From Kitasatospora herbaricolor (GTDB taxonomy: Bacteria > Actinomycetota > Actinomycetes > Streptomycetales > Streptomycetaceae): a stretch of 64,000 nt of DNA. Below are positions 48,958 through 56,926 of the stretch, in pieces. Positions within the stretch are counted from its first letter, which is position 1. Each line of letters begins with the position of its first letter. Under the pieces are notes generated by a model. It saw only the letters and a program-made list of their open reading frames with translations, was not told the DNA's origin and did not search any database. The stretch covers positions 1,550,001 through 1,614,000 of the forward strand of contig NZ_JAUSVA010000002.1 of assembly GCF_030813695.1 (NCBI RefSeq). Direction: 5' to 3'. Made by a program: the position numbers and the translations under genes.

Positions 48958-49446
48958 GTGAAACTGTCGGGCGGCGTCGAATGGGCCCTGCACTGCTGTG
49001 TGGTGCTGACCGCGGCCACCGAACCGGTGCCGGCCGCCCGGCTGGCCGAACTGCACGACGTCTCGCCGAGCTACATGGCCAAACAGCTCCAGGCGCTCTC
49101 CCGGGCCGGGCTGGTGCGTTCGACCCAGGGCAAGACCGGCGGTTACGTGATCACCCGGGACGCCGGCGAGATCACGCTCCTGGACGTGGTGCAGGCCGTC
49201 GACGGGGCGAGCCCGGCGTTCGTGTGCACCGAGATACGCCAGCGAGGCCCCTTCGCCACGCCGCCCGAGCAGTGCACCAAGCCGTGCCCCGTCGCCCGGG
49301 CGATGGGAACCGCGGACGCCGCCTGGCGGGCCGCGCTGGCCGGGATCACGATCGCCGACCTGGTCGCCTCGGTGGAGAGCGACAGCGGACCGGAGGCGCT
49401 GCCGGGGATCGGCAGCTGGCTGACCGCCGGACCCGGCCCGCACTGA
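48958..49446 (+). CDS. Rrf2-family regulator with three-Cys cluster
   Basis: 162 residues. The winged helix has VKLSGGVEWALHCCVVLTAA then RLAELHDVSPSYMAKQLQAL and RAGLVRSTQGKTGGYVITRD. The loop CTEIRQRGPFATPPEQCTKP then CPV supplies three Cys in the position where IscR/NsrR-type members bind an iron-sulfur cluster, so redox or nitric-oxide sensing is plausible. GTG 48958 follows GGGAGG closely. Two inverted repeats in the upstream interval fit autorepression and control of the divergent NmrA-like gene. Confidence 0.92.
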   Translation: MKLSGGVEWALHCCVVLTAATEPVPAARLAELHDVSPSYMAKQLQALSRAGLVRSTQGKTGGYVITRDAGEITLLDVVQAVDGASPAFVCTEIRQRGPFATPPEQCTKPCPVARAMGTADAAWRAALAGITIADLVASVESDSGPEALPGIGSWLTAGPGPH

Positions 49447-49806
49447 CCGGGCCGCGGCGCCGGGCGACGGCCACCACCGGCGGCCCTGTCGCCACCGGGC
49501 CGCACCGGCAGTTCGGCTTCACGAAGGGCCACTTGTCGCCCGCCGACTTCGGGGCACGACCTCCCGGAGGAGAAGGACGAACCGCAGAGGGTGATTGACC
49601 GATGGTCATATCCTCGGCGCACCGGGGCATTCGGGCCGGTGGTCCCACCAGTCGTCCGATGCGATCACGAAGACTGCACCGGCCTTTCGGCACGGCATAT
49701 TTGGAGCATCCGCCAGTACGACGCCCCGCCAGCGGGCGGGAGACTTCCGGCCAGGAGCTGCGGCCCGATCCGAGAGCCGGAGCCGACGCAGAGGGGGAAC
49801 CGTACG
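49447..49806. other. Gap before the methyltransferase
   Basis: 360 bases with no gene. An AT-rich patch at 49696-49706 (CATATTTGG) could belong to the methyltransferase promoter. No notable repeat was found. Confidence 0.4.
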
Positions 49807-50547
49807 ATGAGCGGTCAGCTGTACGACGAGATCGGTGAGGCGTTCGAGGGCTTCAAGACCCTCCCGCTCGCGCGCTACGGGGAGGTGCCCGGCTTCCTCT
49901 CCCTGGTCGGCGACGTGAAGGGCCGGTCGATCCTCGACCTGGCCTCGGGAACCGGCTTCTACAGCCGGGAGTTCAAGCGCCGCGGCGCGTCCCACGTCCT
50001 CGGCGTCGACATCTCCTCCGCGATGGTCGACGCGGCCCGGGCCCTGGAGGACGGCGACCCGCTGGGCGTCCACTACGAGGTCGGCGACGTCGCCCGACTG
50101 CGCGCCTTCGAGCCGCCCTTCGACATCGCGGTCGCGGTCCAGCTGTTCAACTACGCCGACGACGTCGCCACCATCGAGCGGATGTGTCGCGCCGTCCACC
50201 GCAGCGTCGTGGACGGGGCCGAGTTCTTCGTCTTCACGCAGAACCCGGACCTCCGCTTCGACGGGCCCTCGCTGGCCAAGTACGGCTTCCTGTGCGAATC
50301 GCTCGGCGAGGAGACCGAGATCGGGCCGCGCGTGCGGATCACCGCACTCCTCGACCCGCCGATCTCGTTCGTCGCGAACCCGCCGAGCCGCGAGGTCCTG
50401 GAGCGGAGCCTGCGGGCGGCCGGATTCAAGGACATCACCTGGGTGCCCCTGGAGATCTCCGACGCCGGCCTGCGGGCGTACGGCGAGGAGTTCTGGGCGG
50501 ACTTCACCGCCAACCCCCCGCTGGCCATGCTGCGCTGCCGCGCCTGA
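49807..50547 (+). CDS. Class I SAM-dependent methyltransferase
   Basis: 246 residues. The AdoMet motif ILDLASGTGFYSREFKRRGA is near residue 42, followed by VLGVDISSAMVDAARALEDG and the motif IV region FDIAVAVQLFNYADD. The C-terminal part (GVHYEVGDVARLRAFEPPFD and ITWVPLEISDAGLRAYGEEF) recalls Streptomyces methyltransferases that alkylate small molecules such as toxoflavin intermediates, but the substrate cannot be told. GGGGGAA lies 8 nt before ATG 49807. It stands alone. Confidence 0.88.
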   Translation: MSGQLYDEIGEAFEGFKTLPLARYGEVPGFLSLVGDVKGRSILDLASGTGFYSREFKRRGASHVLGVDISSAMVDAARALEDGDPLGVHYEVGDVARLRAFEPPFDIAVAVQLFNYADDVATIERMCRAVHRSVVDGAEFFVFTQNPDLRFDGPSLAKYGFLCESLGEETEIGPRVRITALLDPPISFVANPPSREVLERSLRAAGFKDITWVPLEISDAGLRAYGEEFWADFTANPPLAMLRCRA

Positions 50548-50651
50548 CCCGGACTGCTCGCCCCTGGCGGCCCGACCCCGGCTCGACCGGTGACGGGCCG
50601 CCAGGCGGCGGACGGCGGAAGGCGGACGGGAACGCACACGTGTGGGGCTGC

Positions 50652-50674
50652 GTCCTCATGAGAGATGTCCTCAT
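50652..50674. promoter_or_regulatory. Direct repeat upstream of the beta-lactamase
   Basis: GTCCTCAT occurs at 50652-50659 and again at 50667-50674, 15 bp apart, about 75 bp before the beta-lactamase start. Spacing of about 1.5 helical turns is unusual for an operator; it is listed as a weak candidate. Confidence 0.25.
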
Positions 50675-50748
50675 AAGGGACGAATGGGTCGGCCACCCGA
50701 AAGAGGGACGGCCGACCGACAGCTGGCCGCACGAACAGAGGAAAGCAC

Positions 50749-51675
50749 ATGGACATGCGTCCGAGTCGGCGCGGGGTGGTGACCGGAGCCGCCGCGACAG
50801 CCCTCACCGTCCTTCTCCCCACCGCGGGCACGGCCTTCGCCCATAGCCCGGACGGCGGGCGGACCACCGCCCGGCTGCACGCCCTTGAGCGGGCGCACTC
50901 CGCGCGGCTGGGGGTCTTCGCGTGGGACACCGTCACCGGCCGGACCGTGCTGCACCGCGCGGACGAACTCTTCCCGATGTGCTCGACGTTCAAGACGATC
51001 GCCGTCGCCGCCGTCCTGCGGGACCTCGACCGGGACGGCGAGTTCCTGGCCCACCGCATCCGGTACACGCAGCAGGACGTCACGGCGTCCGGCTACGCGC
51101 CGGTCACCGGCCTGCCCGGGAACCTCGCCGACGGCATGACCGTCGCCGACCTGTGCGCGGCCGCCGTCGACCACAGCGACAACACCGCCGCCAACCTCCT
51201 GCTGCGCGAGCTCGGCGGCCCCGGCGCGGTCACCCGCTTCTGCCGCTCCGTCGGGGACGAGGTCACCCGGCTGGACCGGTGGGAGCCCGAGCTGAACTCG
51301 GCGGAGCCCGGCCGGGTGACCGACACTTCGAGCCCCCGCGCGATCGGCCGGACGTACGCCCGCCTCACCCGGGGAGGCGCCCTCCGCCCGGGGGACGCGA
51401 AGCGGCTGACCGGTTGGCTGCTGGGCAACACCACCAGCACCGACCGCTTCAGGGCGGGGCTGCCCAGGGACTGGACCGTCGCGGACAAGACCGGCACCGG
51501 CGCCCACGGCACCACCAACGACGTGGGCATCACCTGGCCGCCCGGCCGGGGCCCGATCGTGCTGGCGGTCCTGTCCACCAAGGACGCCTCCGCCGCGCCC
51601 GCGGACGAACCACTGGTCGCCGGCGCCGCCGCGCTGCTGGCGGCGGAACTGACCGGGACCGGGTCGGCCGGGTAG
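50749..51675 (+). CDS. Class A beta-lactamase, Tat-exported
   Basis: 308 residues. It hydrolyses beta-lactams through an active Ser. Motifs: STFK (Ser79 nucleophile, Lys82), SDN in DHSDNTAANLLL, EPELN (the Glu of the omega loop) and KTG in VADKTGTGAHGTTND. The N-terminus MDMRPSRRGVVTG followed by a hydrophobic stretch and an Ala-rich end is a twin-arginine signal, as found in several Streptomyces beta-lactamases. GAGGAA lies just before the ATG. No BlaR/BlaI-type regulator is adjacent. A 36-38 bp tandem repeat covers the last codons, and the stop codon lies inside the first copy. Confidence 0.95.
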   Translation: MDMRPSRRGVVTGAAATALTVLLPTAGTAFAHSPDGGRTTARLHALERAHSARLGVFAWDTVTGRTVLHRADELFPMCSTFKTIAVAAVLRDLDRDGEFLAHRIRYTQQDVTASGYAPVTGLPGNLADGMTVADLCAAAVDHSDNTAANLLLRELGGPGAVTRFCRSVGDEVTRLDRWEPELNSAEPGRVTDTSSPRAIGRTYARLTRGGALRPGDAKRLTGWLLGNTTSTDRFRAGLPRDWTVADKTGTGAHGTTNDVGITWPPGRGPIVLAVLSTKDASAAPADEPLVAGAAALLAAELTGTGSAG

Positions 51676-51724
51676 GCGGCGGCGCCGACCGGGACCAGGT
51701 CGGCCGGGTGGGCGGCGGCGCGCC
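51651..51724 (+). repeat. Tandem repeat across the beta-lactamase stop codon
   Basis: Copy 1 (51651-51686) and copy 2 (51687-51724) differ by a few bases. In copy 1 the segment reads GGGTAGGCGG, giving the TAG stop; in copy 2 it reads GGGTGGGCGG. A third copy begins at 51725 and breaks off. Confidence 0.8.
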
Positions 51725-52172
51725 GACCGGTGGCGGCGCCCGCGAAGTCTCCCAGGGCCAGACGGTGTTCGCTTCCCGCCTCGCCCTGCCCGGCGTCGCT
51801 GCCGTTTCCCCCGGGAGGGTCCTGGAAGCCCGCCGTCCGGCCCCGCCCGGGCTCCGGCACCACACCGCCCTCCGGACTCCTGGCCGCCCCTCCTCCGGGC
51901 CTGCCCACCGCCCGAAACCTGCTGTGCGGCTGACCAGTCGAACGAGTGAATTCGGTGACGAGCGCGCTCCGGATGGTCCGCTCGCCCGTCCCGCCGGCCG
52001 GATCCCCTCGAACTCCACGGGCCACGGTCGTCGAACGGACGCTCGGGCGCCTGCGCACTGGGATCCGGCCCCCCGGCCACCGCCGACCACGCCCGGCCGA
52101 CGAGCGAGCGGACCCTCCCTCGCGTAATCGAAATGCCCCCGTTCGACCCGGGCTCGCCCGGAGGTGATCCGC
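51676..52172. other. Gap before the peptide/ABC/Nudix operon
   Basis: About 500 bases with the end of the repeat, then no convincing gene. A frame near 52020 reads VVERTLGRLR, reminiscent of DDE transposases but too short to call. A TAATCG box at 52126-52131 might be part of the operon promoter. Confidence 0.35.
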
Positions 52173-52256
52173 TTGAACGGCGCGATCGAACAGCACCATC
52201 ATCAGACCCTCCCGGCCGGTGGGCCATCCACCCAACTCAGCTCCCTGGAAGCCTAA
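52173..52256 (+). CDS. 27-residue peptide gene with optimal ribosome site
   Basis: A TTG start (52173) is preceded by GGAGGTGATCC (52160-52170), a full complement of the 16S rRNA 3' end, at ideal spacing. The frame gives NGAIEQHHHQTLPAGGPSTQ, then a short LSSLEA end and TAA (52254-52256). Three consecutive His and a Gly/Pro/Ser/Thr-rich second half suggest a precursor or leader peptide rather than a folded protein. It stands 68 bp before the second short peptide and the ABC exporter. No similarity recognised. The strong ribosome site is the main evidence. Confidence 0.45.
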   Translation: MNGAIEQHHHQTLPAGGPSTQLSSLEA

Positions 52257-52327
52257 TTGGTCATCCCAGGGCTGTCCCACCGGCGATCCCCCATGCTCGC
52301 GCACCGTCTGTGTCTGGAGGAGCTGTG

Positions 52328-52414
52328 GTGAATCCCCCCGCCCCGGTGGCCGGAATCCGGCCCACTCGTGAGGGCCTCGCGGTCCAGGACGTCCGCAAGG
52401 AGGCCAAAGCTTGA
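52328..52414 (+). CDS. 28-residue peptide gene coupled to the ABC exporter
   Basis: GTG 52328 follows GGAGG by 7 nt (an adjacent GTG at 52325 is also possible). The peptide has a Pro-rich start (NPPAPVAGIRPTREGL) and a charged end (AVQDVRKEAKA). Its TGA (52412-52414) overlaps the TTG start of the exporter as TTGA, and the exporter's ribosome site AAGGAGG lies inside this reading frame, so translation of the two is coupled. Position directly before an exporter suggests either a secreted signal/precursor peptide or a translational leader. I know no family for it. Confidence 0.55.
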   Translation: MNPPAPVAGIRPTREGLAVQDVRKEAKA

Positions 52415-54369
52415 GCGCCACGACAGGCACCCCGGCCGAAGCGGCCGACGAGGAACTGCGCTGGCTCGCCGACGGCCGGCGCGTCGAGGCGATCGAGGCG
52501 ATCAGCGTCACGGCGATGGCCCGCCGCCTGCCGACCCTCGTGATCCGTGCCTTCCGTCTCGGCTGGCACATCGACCGCTCGTCCGTCGCGCTGCTCCTGG
52601 CCTGCCAGGCCGTGTCCGCCGTGCTCGGCGCGGCCGGCCTGTTCGCGACCACCGGCACGATCTCGGCCCTGTTCGGCCCGGGCCAGGTCGGCGAGAAGCT
52701 CGCCCACGCCGCGCCCTCGATCATCGTGATCGCGACGGCGGCCGGGGCCCGCTCCCTGCTCGGCATCACGATCCGGACCATCACCATCCAGCTGTCCCCC
52801 CGCATCTCCCGCGAGGCCGAGGCCGCGGTGCTGCGCGCCACCGTGGCCGCCGAGCTGACCGCCTACGACCACGCCGGCTACAACGACGAACTGGAGGCCG
52901 CCGACCGCGGCGCCGAGGTGTGCGTGGACATCGTCGGGGAGGCGCAGAACCTGCTCGCCTCGCTCGCCGCCCTGATCGGCGCGGCCGGTGTGCTGACCGT
53001 GCTCCACCCGGCCCTGCTCCCCCTGCTGGTCCTGGCGGCACTGCCGCAGGGGATCGCGTCGGTGCGCGCCGCCCGGGTGCAGTTCCTGGCGAACCGGGCC
53101 GCGATCGGCGACCGCCGGATCATGGCGAACCTGCGCTGGTACATCCACCTCAAGCGCAACGCCGACCAGGTCCGCTCCGACACCATGGGGGACTTCCTGC
53201 TCGACAAGTACGAGCAGGTCGGCCGGCGGCTGGACGCCGGCTCGCGGCAGGCGGCGATGCAGAGCGCCCGGGTGTCGGTGGCCGGCGCGGCCGCGTCCGG
53301 CCTCGGCACGGCCCTGGTGTGGGCGGCGATGCTCTGGCTGGTCAGCACCGGCCGGATGAGCCTGCCGCGCGGCGGCGCGGCGGTGTTCGCGCTCGCCGCG
53401 GTCGGCACCAGTCTGAGCGGCATCGTCGGCTACGGCGCGGACCTGTTCCGCACCGGCATGTATCTGGACGACTGGTCGAGCTTCCTGGACACCGCCGGCG
53501 GTCACCGGCCGCGGCGCGGCACCGGCGTGCCGCAGGCGCCCGACCGGATCGCCGTGGAGAACCTCGTCTACGCCTACCCCGCCGCCGACCGCACCGCCCT
53601 CGACGGGGTCAGCCTGCACGTCGAACGGGGCGAGATCCTGGCCCTGGTGGGCGAGAACGACTCCGGCAAGACCACCCTCTCGAAGCTGCTGGCCGGGCTC
53701 TACCTGCCGGACGGCGGGTCGGTGCGGTGGGACGGGCACGACACCCGGGACCTGGACCCGCAGGCCCTGTGGCGGCAGGTCGCGGTCGTGCCGCAGGACT
53801 ACGCGCGCTGGCCGCTGACCTGCCGGGAGAACATCACGCTGGGCCAGCCGACCGCCGAGGGCGACCGGGCCGTGCTGCGCGCCGCCGACGCCTCCGGAGC
53901 GGGCGAGGTCGTCGCCAAGCTCCGCCGGGGCCTCGCGACGCTGCTGGCGGTGGAGTGGCTCGGCGGCGAGGAGCTGTCCGGCGGGCAGTGGCAGCGCCTG
54001 GCCATCGCCCGGGCGTTCCACCGGGAGGCCGGACTCCTCGTCCTGGACGAGCCGACCGCCGCCCTCGATCCGCGGGCCGAGCACCGGATCTTCCAGAACC
54101 TGCGGGCCGTCGCACAGCAGCGGGCGGTCGTCCTGGTCACCCACCGGCTCACGAATGTGGCCGTCGCCGACCGCATCGTCGTCCTCGAAGACGGAAAGGT
54201 CCTCCAGGAGGGCACGTTCGCCGAGCTGGTCGCCGAGGACGGCGGCCGGTTCAGGGAACTGTGGGATCTGCAGAACGAACGCACCGGCGTCCCCGCCCAG
54301 CGGAACGCGCCGGCCGCGGAACGCCAGGAGGGCAAGAGGAGCCACGGGAGCGAAGGGAGCGACCTGTGA
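52411..54369 (+). CDS. ABC exporter, fused membrane and ATPase domains
   Basis: 652 residues, a half-size exporter that should act as a dimer in the membrane. The transmembrane domain covers about 45-340 (helices such as SVALLLACQAVSAVLGAAGL and LLASLAALIGAAGVLTVLHP). The nucleotide-binding domain has Walker A GENDSGKTT (residues 414-422, with Asp where Gly is usual), signature LSGGQWQR (522 onward), Walker B GLLVLDEPTA, and the switch His in VVLVTHRL. No peptidase C39 domain, so a leader peptide would have to be removed otherwise. The TTG start follows AAGGAGG by 7 nt and overlaps the peptide stop. The next gene starts at GTG 54366 within the stop region. Substrate probably a peptide or lipid-like molecule; not proven. 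Confidence 0.92.
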   Translation: MSATTGTPAEAADEELRWLADGRRVEAIEAISVTAMARRLPTLVIRAFRLGWHIDRSSVALLLACQAVSAVLGAAGLFATTGTISALFGPGQVGEKLAHAAPSIIVIATAAGARSLLGITIRTITIQLSPRISREAEAAVLRATVAAELTAYDHAGYNDELEAADRGAEVCVDIVGEAQNLLASLAALIGAAGVLTVLHPALLPLLVLAALPQGIASVRAARVQFLANRAAIGDRRIMANLRWYIHLKRNADQVRSDTMGDFLLDKYEQVGRRLDAGSRQAAMQSARVSVAGAAASGLGTALVWAAMLWLVSTGRMSLPRGGAAVFALAAVGTSLSGIVGYGADLFRTGMYLDDWSSFLDTAGGHRPRRGTGVPQAPDRIAVENLVYAYPAADRTALDGVSLHVERGEILALVGENDSGKTTLSKLLAGLYLPDGGSVRWDGHDTRDLDPQALWRQVAVVPQDYARWPLTCRENITLGQPTAEGDRAVLRAADASGAGEVVAKLRRGLATLLAVEWLGGEELSGGQWQRLAIARAFHREAGLLVLDEPTAALDPRAEHRIFQNLRAVAQQRAVVLVTHRLTNVAVADRIVVLEDGKVLQEGTFAELVAEDGGRFRELWDLQNERTGVPAQRNAPAAERQEGKRSHGSEGSDL

Positions 54370-55739
54370 TCGACTTCGGAGTGCTGACCGCGTCGGCCGC
54401 CCGCGAGGGCATCGAGCGGATCGGCGTAGGTGTGGTGGTCCGCGACACCGGCGGCCGGATCCTGACGATCCGCCGGGCCGGGCCGGAACTCACATCGGAC
54501 TGTTGGGAGTTCCCGGAGGGGCGCCTGCACCGACGGCGAGGACGTGGAGGCCGGCGCCGAGCGCGTGCTGGCCGAGCGGACCGGGCTCGCCGGTCGGCCG
54601 CTGGAGTACGCGCGGAGCCTGGACCTCACCGACCGGCGCGCCGGCGGCTGCGGCAGTTCGTCTTCACCACCGCGGTGCCGGACGGCACCCCGGTTGCCCT
54701 CTCCCCGGACCACGACGCCCTTCAGTGGGCGGATCCGGACCGGCTGCCCGCGGCCGCCGACCGGCAGCGCGAGGTGGTCGAGCGGCTCACCGGCCGCCCG
54801 GCGGCTCCGGGCCGGCTCCCGGCCGGCGACCCTCGCCCCGGCCTGGTACGGCTGACCGCCCACAGCTGCTTCCTGGTCACCGACCCGGACGGGCGGGTCC
54901 TGGGGATGCGCTCGGCCGCCGACCCGGCCGGGTGGGAATTCCCCGGCGGCGACGTCGGATCCGGCGAGTCCCCGTTCGCCGCCGCGCTGCGCCAGGCCAG
55001 GGAGCAGCTCGGCCTCGACCTCGCCGCGGAGAACCCCGAGGTGATCGCCCGCCGGCACCTGGTCGCCGTCGTCCACGAGCAGGCCGGCGCCCACGGCCCG
55101 GCGCCGGCGAGCCGGTACGTCTTCGACGGCGGGGTCTTCACCGAGGAGCAGCAGGCCCGGATCCGGCCCGCCGCGGCCGGGCACACCGAGTGGCGCTTCG
55201 AAACCGCTCACGACTGGCACGCGCTGCTGTCCCCGGCGGGCTACCAACGGCTCCTCCGGATCCTGCGCGCGCACTGCTCCGGTACCGCCCTGTACCTGGA
55301 GCACCCGGCCGCAGCCGACGAGTTCGAGGGCGTCATGGTGTTCGTCACCGATCGCGAGGGCCGGCTGCTGATGCATCACCGCGACGACAAGCCGGGCATC
55401 GCCTGGCCGGGGTACTGGACCCCGATCGGCGGCTGGCGCGAGGCCCACGAGACCCCGCAGGAGACCGCGGCACGCGAGGTCCTCGAAGAGGCCGGGATCA
55501 CGGTCACCGGCCTGCGGCCCCTGCCGGGCCCGCACCACGAACTGGTCCACCGGCTCACCTCGGTCCTGCACGCCGTCCAGGACGGTCCCGAGGCGGACCT
55601 GCGGCTCGGCGACGAGGGCCTGGCCGTGCGCATGGTCCCCCTCGGCGAGGTGCCCGCCCTCAAGGTCCCGCCCTACATGCGGCACTACCTGCCCCTGCTG
55701 GCCGACCTGACCGCCGCATCCGAGGGAGGCTTCCGATGA
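54366..55739 (+). CDS. Three-Nudix-domain protein, first domain scrambled by frameshifts
   Basis: 457 residues, three tandem Nudix-fold units (about 15-145, 158-300, 318-450). Only the third has a perfect Nudix box: GGWREAHETPQETAAREVLE then EAGI, fitting GX5EX7REUXEEXGU. The second is degenerate (GGDVGSGESPFAAALRQARE then QLGL; REUXEE is RQAREQ). In the first, residues after WEFPEGRL read as Arg-rich nonsense until LRQFVFTTAV; a shifted frame of about 115 nt restores DGEDVEAGAERVLAERTGLA, so two compensating frameshifts (or sequencing errors) lie near 54530 and 54650. Nudix proteins hydrolyse nucleoside-diphosphate-linked compounds. The GTG start overlaps the exporter stop (GTGA); the end overlaps the next start (ATGA). 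Confidence 0.85.
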   Translation: MIDFGVLTASAAREGIERIGVGVVVRDTGGRILTIRRAGPELTSDCWEFPEGRLHRRRGRGGRRRARAGRADRARRSAAGVRAEPGPHRPARRRLRQFVFTTAVPDGTPVALSPDHDALQWADPDRLPAAADRQREVVERLTGRPAAPGRLPAGDPRPGLVRLTAHSCFLVTDPDGRVLGMRSAADPAGWEFPGGDVGSGESPFAAALRQAREQLGLDLAAENPEVIARRHLVAVVHEQAGAHGPAPASRYVFDGGVFTEEQQARIRPAAAGHTEWRFETAHDWHALLSPAGYQRLLRILRAHCSGTALYLEHPAAADEFEGVMVFVTDREGRLLMHHRDDKPGIAWPGYWTPIGGWREAHETPQETAAREVLEEAGITVTGLRPLPGPHHELVHRLTSVLHAVQDGPEADLRLGDEGLAVRMVPLGEVPALKVPPYMRHYLPLLADLTAASEGGFR

Positions 55740-55876
55740 CCGCTCCCGAACAGCAGCACTTCCACGCCCTGACAGCCGAAGGCGCCGGCGTCCCGCCCGA
55801 GGACCCGGGTCAGGCCGACCAGCTCGCCGCCGCGCTCCGCGCCCGGCTCCACCACCCCGACCTGCGAGGAGCCTGA
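55736..55876 (+). CDS. 46-residue protein within the Nudix operon
   Basis: ATG 55736 overlaps the preceding stop as ATGA, with GAGGGAGG just upstream. The sequence MTAPEQQHFHALTAEGAGVP then PEDPGQADQLAAALRARLHH is hydrophilic with one probable helix (QADQLAAALRARL). The product is too small for an enzyme; it could be an adaptor, an antitoxin-like partner or a precursor peptide. The next Nudix gene begins 2 nt after its stop. No family recognised. Confidence 0.7.
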   Translation: MTAPEQQHFHALTAEGAGVPPEDPGQADQLAAALRARLHHPDLRGA

Positions 55877-55878
55877 CC

Positions 55879-56391
55879 GTGGCCTTCGTCCCGCCCGAGC
55901 TGTTCGTCCCGACCCTGCCGCACGGCGTCTCCTACGCCGGGGTCTTCTGCACCGACCGCCACGACCGGCCGCTGCTCCTCACCTCCGTCCATCACCCTGG
56001 CGAGTACCAGTACCCCGGTGGCCTGCTCGACGCCGGCGAGGACCCGTGGGTGTGCGCGCTGCGGGAGACGGCCGAGGAGATCGGCTTCGTCCCCGCCTCG
56101 CTCGACGACGCACCCCGCCTCCTGCTGCTCTCCTTCACGCCGCCCGAGGCGCCCTGGCCGTGGAAGATCGGCGTGACCTTCGACGGCGGCCGGCTCACCG
56201 ACCAGGAGATCGGCCGGATCGCCCTGGACCCCGCCGAGCACAGCGGGCACGCCGTACGCAGCGTCGAGGAGTGGTCCCGCATCGTCAGCCCGCGCCGGCT
56301 GCACACCCTGCGAGTCTCGCTCGCCGCCCGGCGCACCGGCACCGCCGCCTACCTCCGTACCCACGACCGGCTTCCCGGCGAGCCCGGATGA
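55879..56391 (+). CDS. Single-domain Nudix hydrolase
   Basis: 170 residues. The Nudix box is complete: GGLLDAGEDPWVCALRETAE then EIGF, fitting GX5EX7REUXEEXGU with all metal-binding Glu. The N-terminus MAFVPPELFVPTLPHGVSYA and the C-terminal helix VEEWSRIVSPRRLHTLRVSL complete a compact fold. The substrate (nucleotide sugar, diphosphate, capped RNA or other) cannot be told. The GTG start has GAGGAG 8 nt upstream. It is the last gene of the coupled operon; an 11-bp hairpin lies 290 bp further on. Confidence 0.9.
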   Translation: MAFVPPELFVPTLPHGVSYAGVFCTDRHDRPLLLTSVHHPGEYQYPGGLLDAGEDPWVCALRETAEEIGFVPASLDDAPRLLLLSFTPPEAPWPWKIGVTFDGGRLTDQEIGRIALDPAEHSGHAVRSVEEWSRIVSPRRLHTLRVSLAARRTGTAAYLRTHDRLPGEPG

Positions 56392-56683
56392 CGGCCTGAC
56401 GGGAAATCCCCCTCCGTCCGGGCGAGGGCGTTGCGGGCCGCTCCGGCGAGGATCCGGTCGCCCGGGCGAACGGCCGGCAGGGTGCGCCGCCCGCCGGCCC
56501 TCCTACGTCGGAGACGCCGCGATGGCTGGAAGCGCTCTCTCCGTGGCCGACTGCCCAGGTGCGGCAAGGGCAGCCGTCCAGGCGCGGAGGGCGGGGCGGG
56601 ATCCGATGTCCGAACTCCGGCGATTTCACTCAACCATCTTTGAAGGAAGTTGAGTTGACTGATCGACGATTCGGCAAGGTCGT

Positions 56684-56716
56684 CCCTCGGCCCGTCCTGC
56701 CTCCCCGGGCCGAGGG
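56684..56716. terminator. 11-bp hairpin
   Basis: CCCTCGGCCCG (56684-56694) and CGGGCCGAGGG (56706-56716) pair perfectly around 11 nt. It may end the Nudix operon transcript, although it is nearly 300 bp downstream of the last stop. Confidence 0.5.
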
Positions 56717-56912
56717 AATCCACCACTCACCGCCCCAGGGCCACCCGACCGAAACAGCCCCACCGACCGGCCCACCGCACCCGGAATCGCCACGGAAGCA
56801 GACGTTCCTACAGACTCCGTGACAGGGAGGCGAGTTGCGGGAGGGGAGACTGCCACGCCTTTCTCGTCCACCCCCTTGGCGACCCCGACGGCGACTGGTA
56901 CCTTCCTGGAAT

Positions 56913-56926
56913 TGAGAGCGCTCTCA
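56913..56926. promoter_or_regulatory. LacI-type operator shared with the GH3 gene
   Basis: TGAGAGCGCTCTCA, a perfect 14-bp palindrome. Its inner 12 bases equal the palindrome at 3817-3828 upstream of the secreted GH3 glucosidase. It is 585 bp from the ATG of the beta-helix exoprotein, so either the leader is long or the short frame at 57128 is the first translated unit. Confidence 0.75.

Noticed and set aside
52020..52050. VVERTLGRLR, similar to a DDE transposase end
   Set aside because: Only about ten residues match, no inverted repeats or further transposase motifs are nearby. No insertion sequence is called in this window.
56527..56542. GGAAGCGCTCTC as a third copy of the LacI-type site
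   Set aside because: Only the central AGCGCT is palindromic; the outer arms do not match, unlike the sites at 3817 and 56913.
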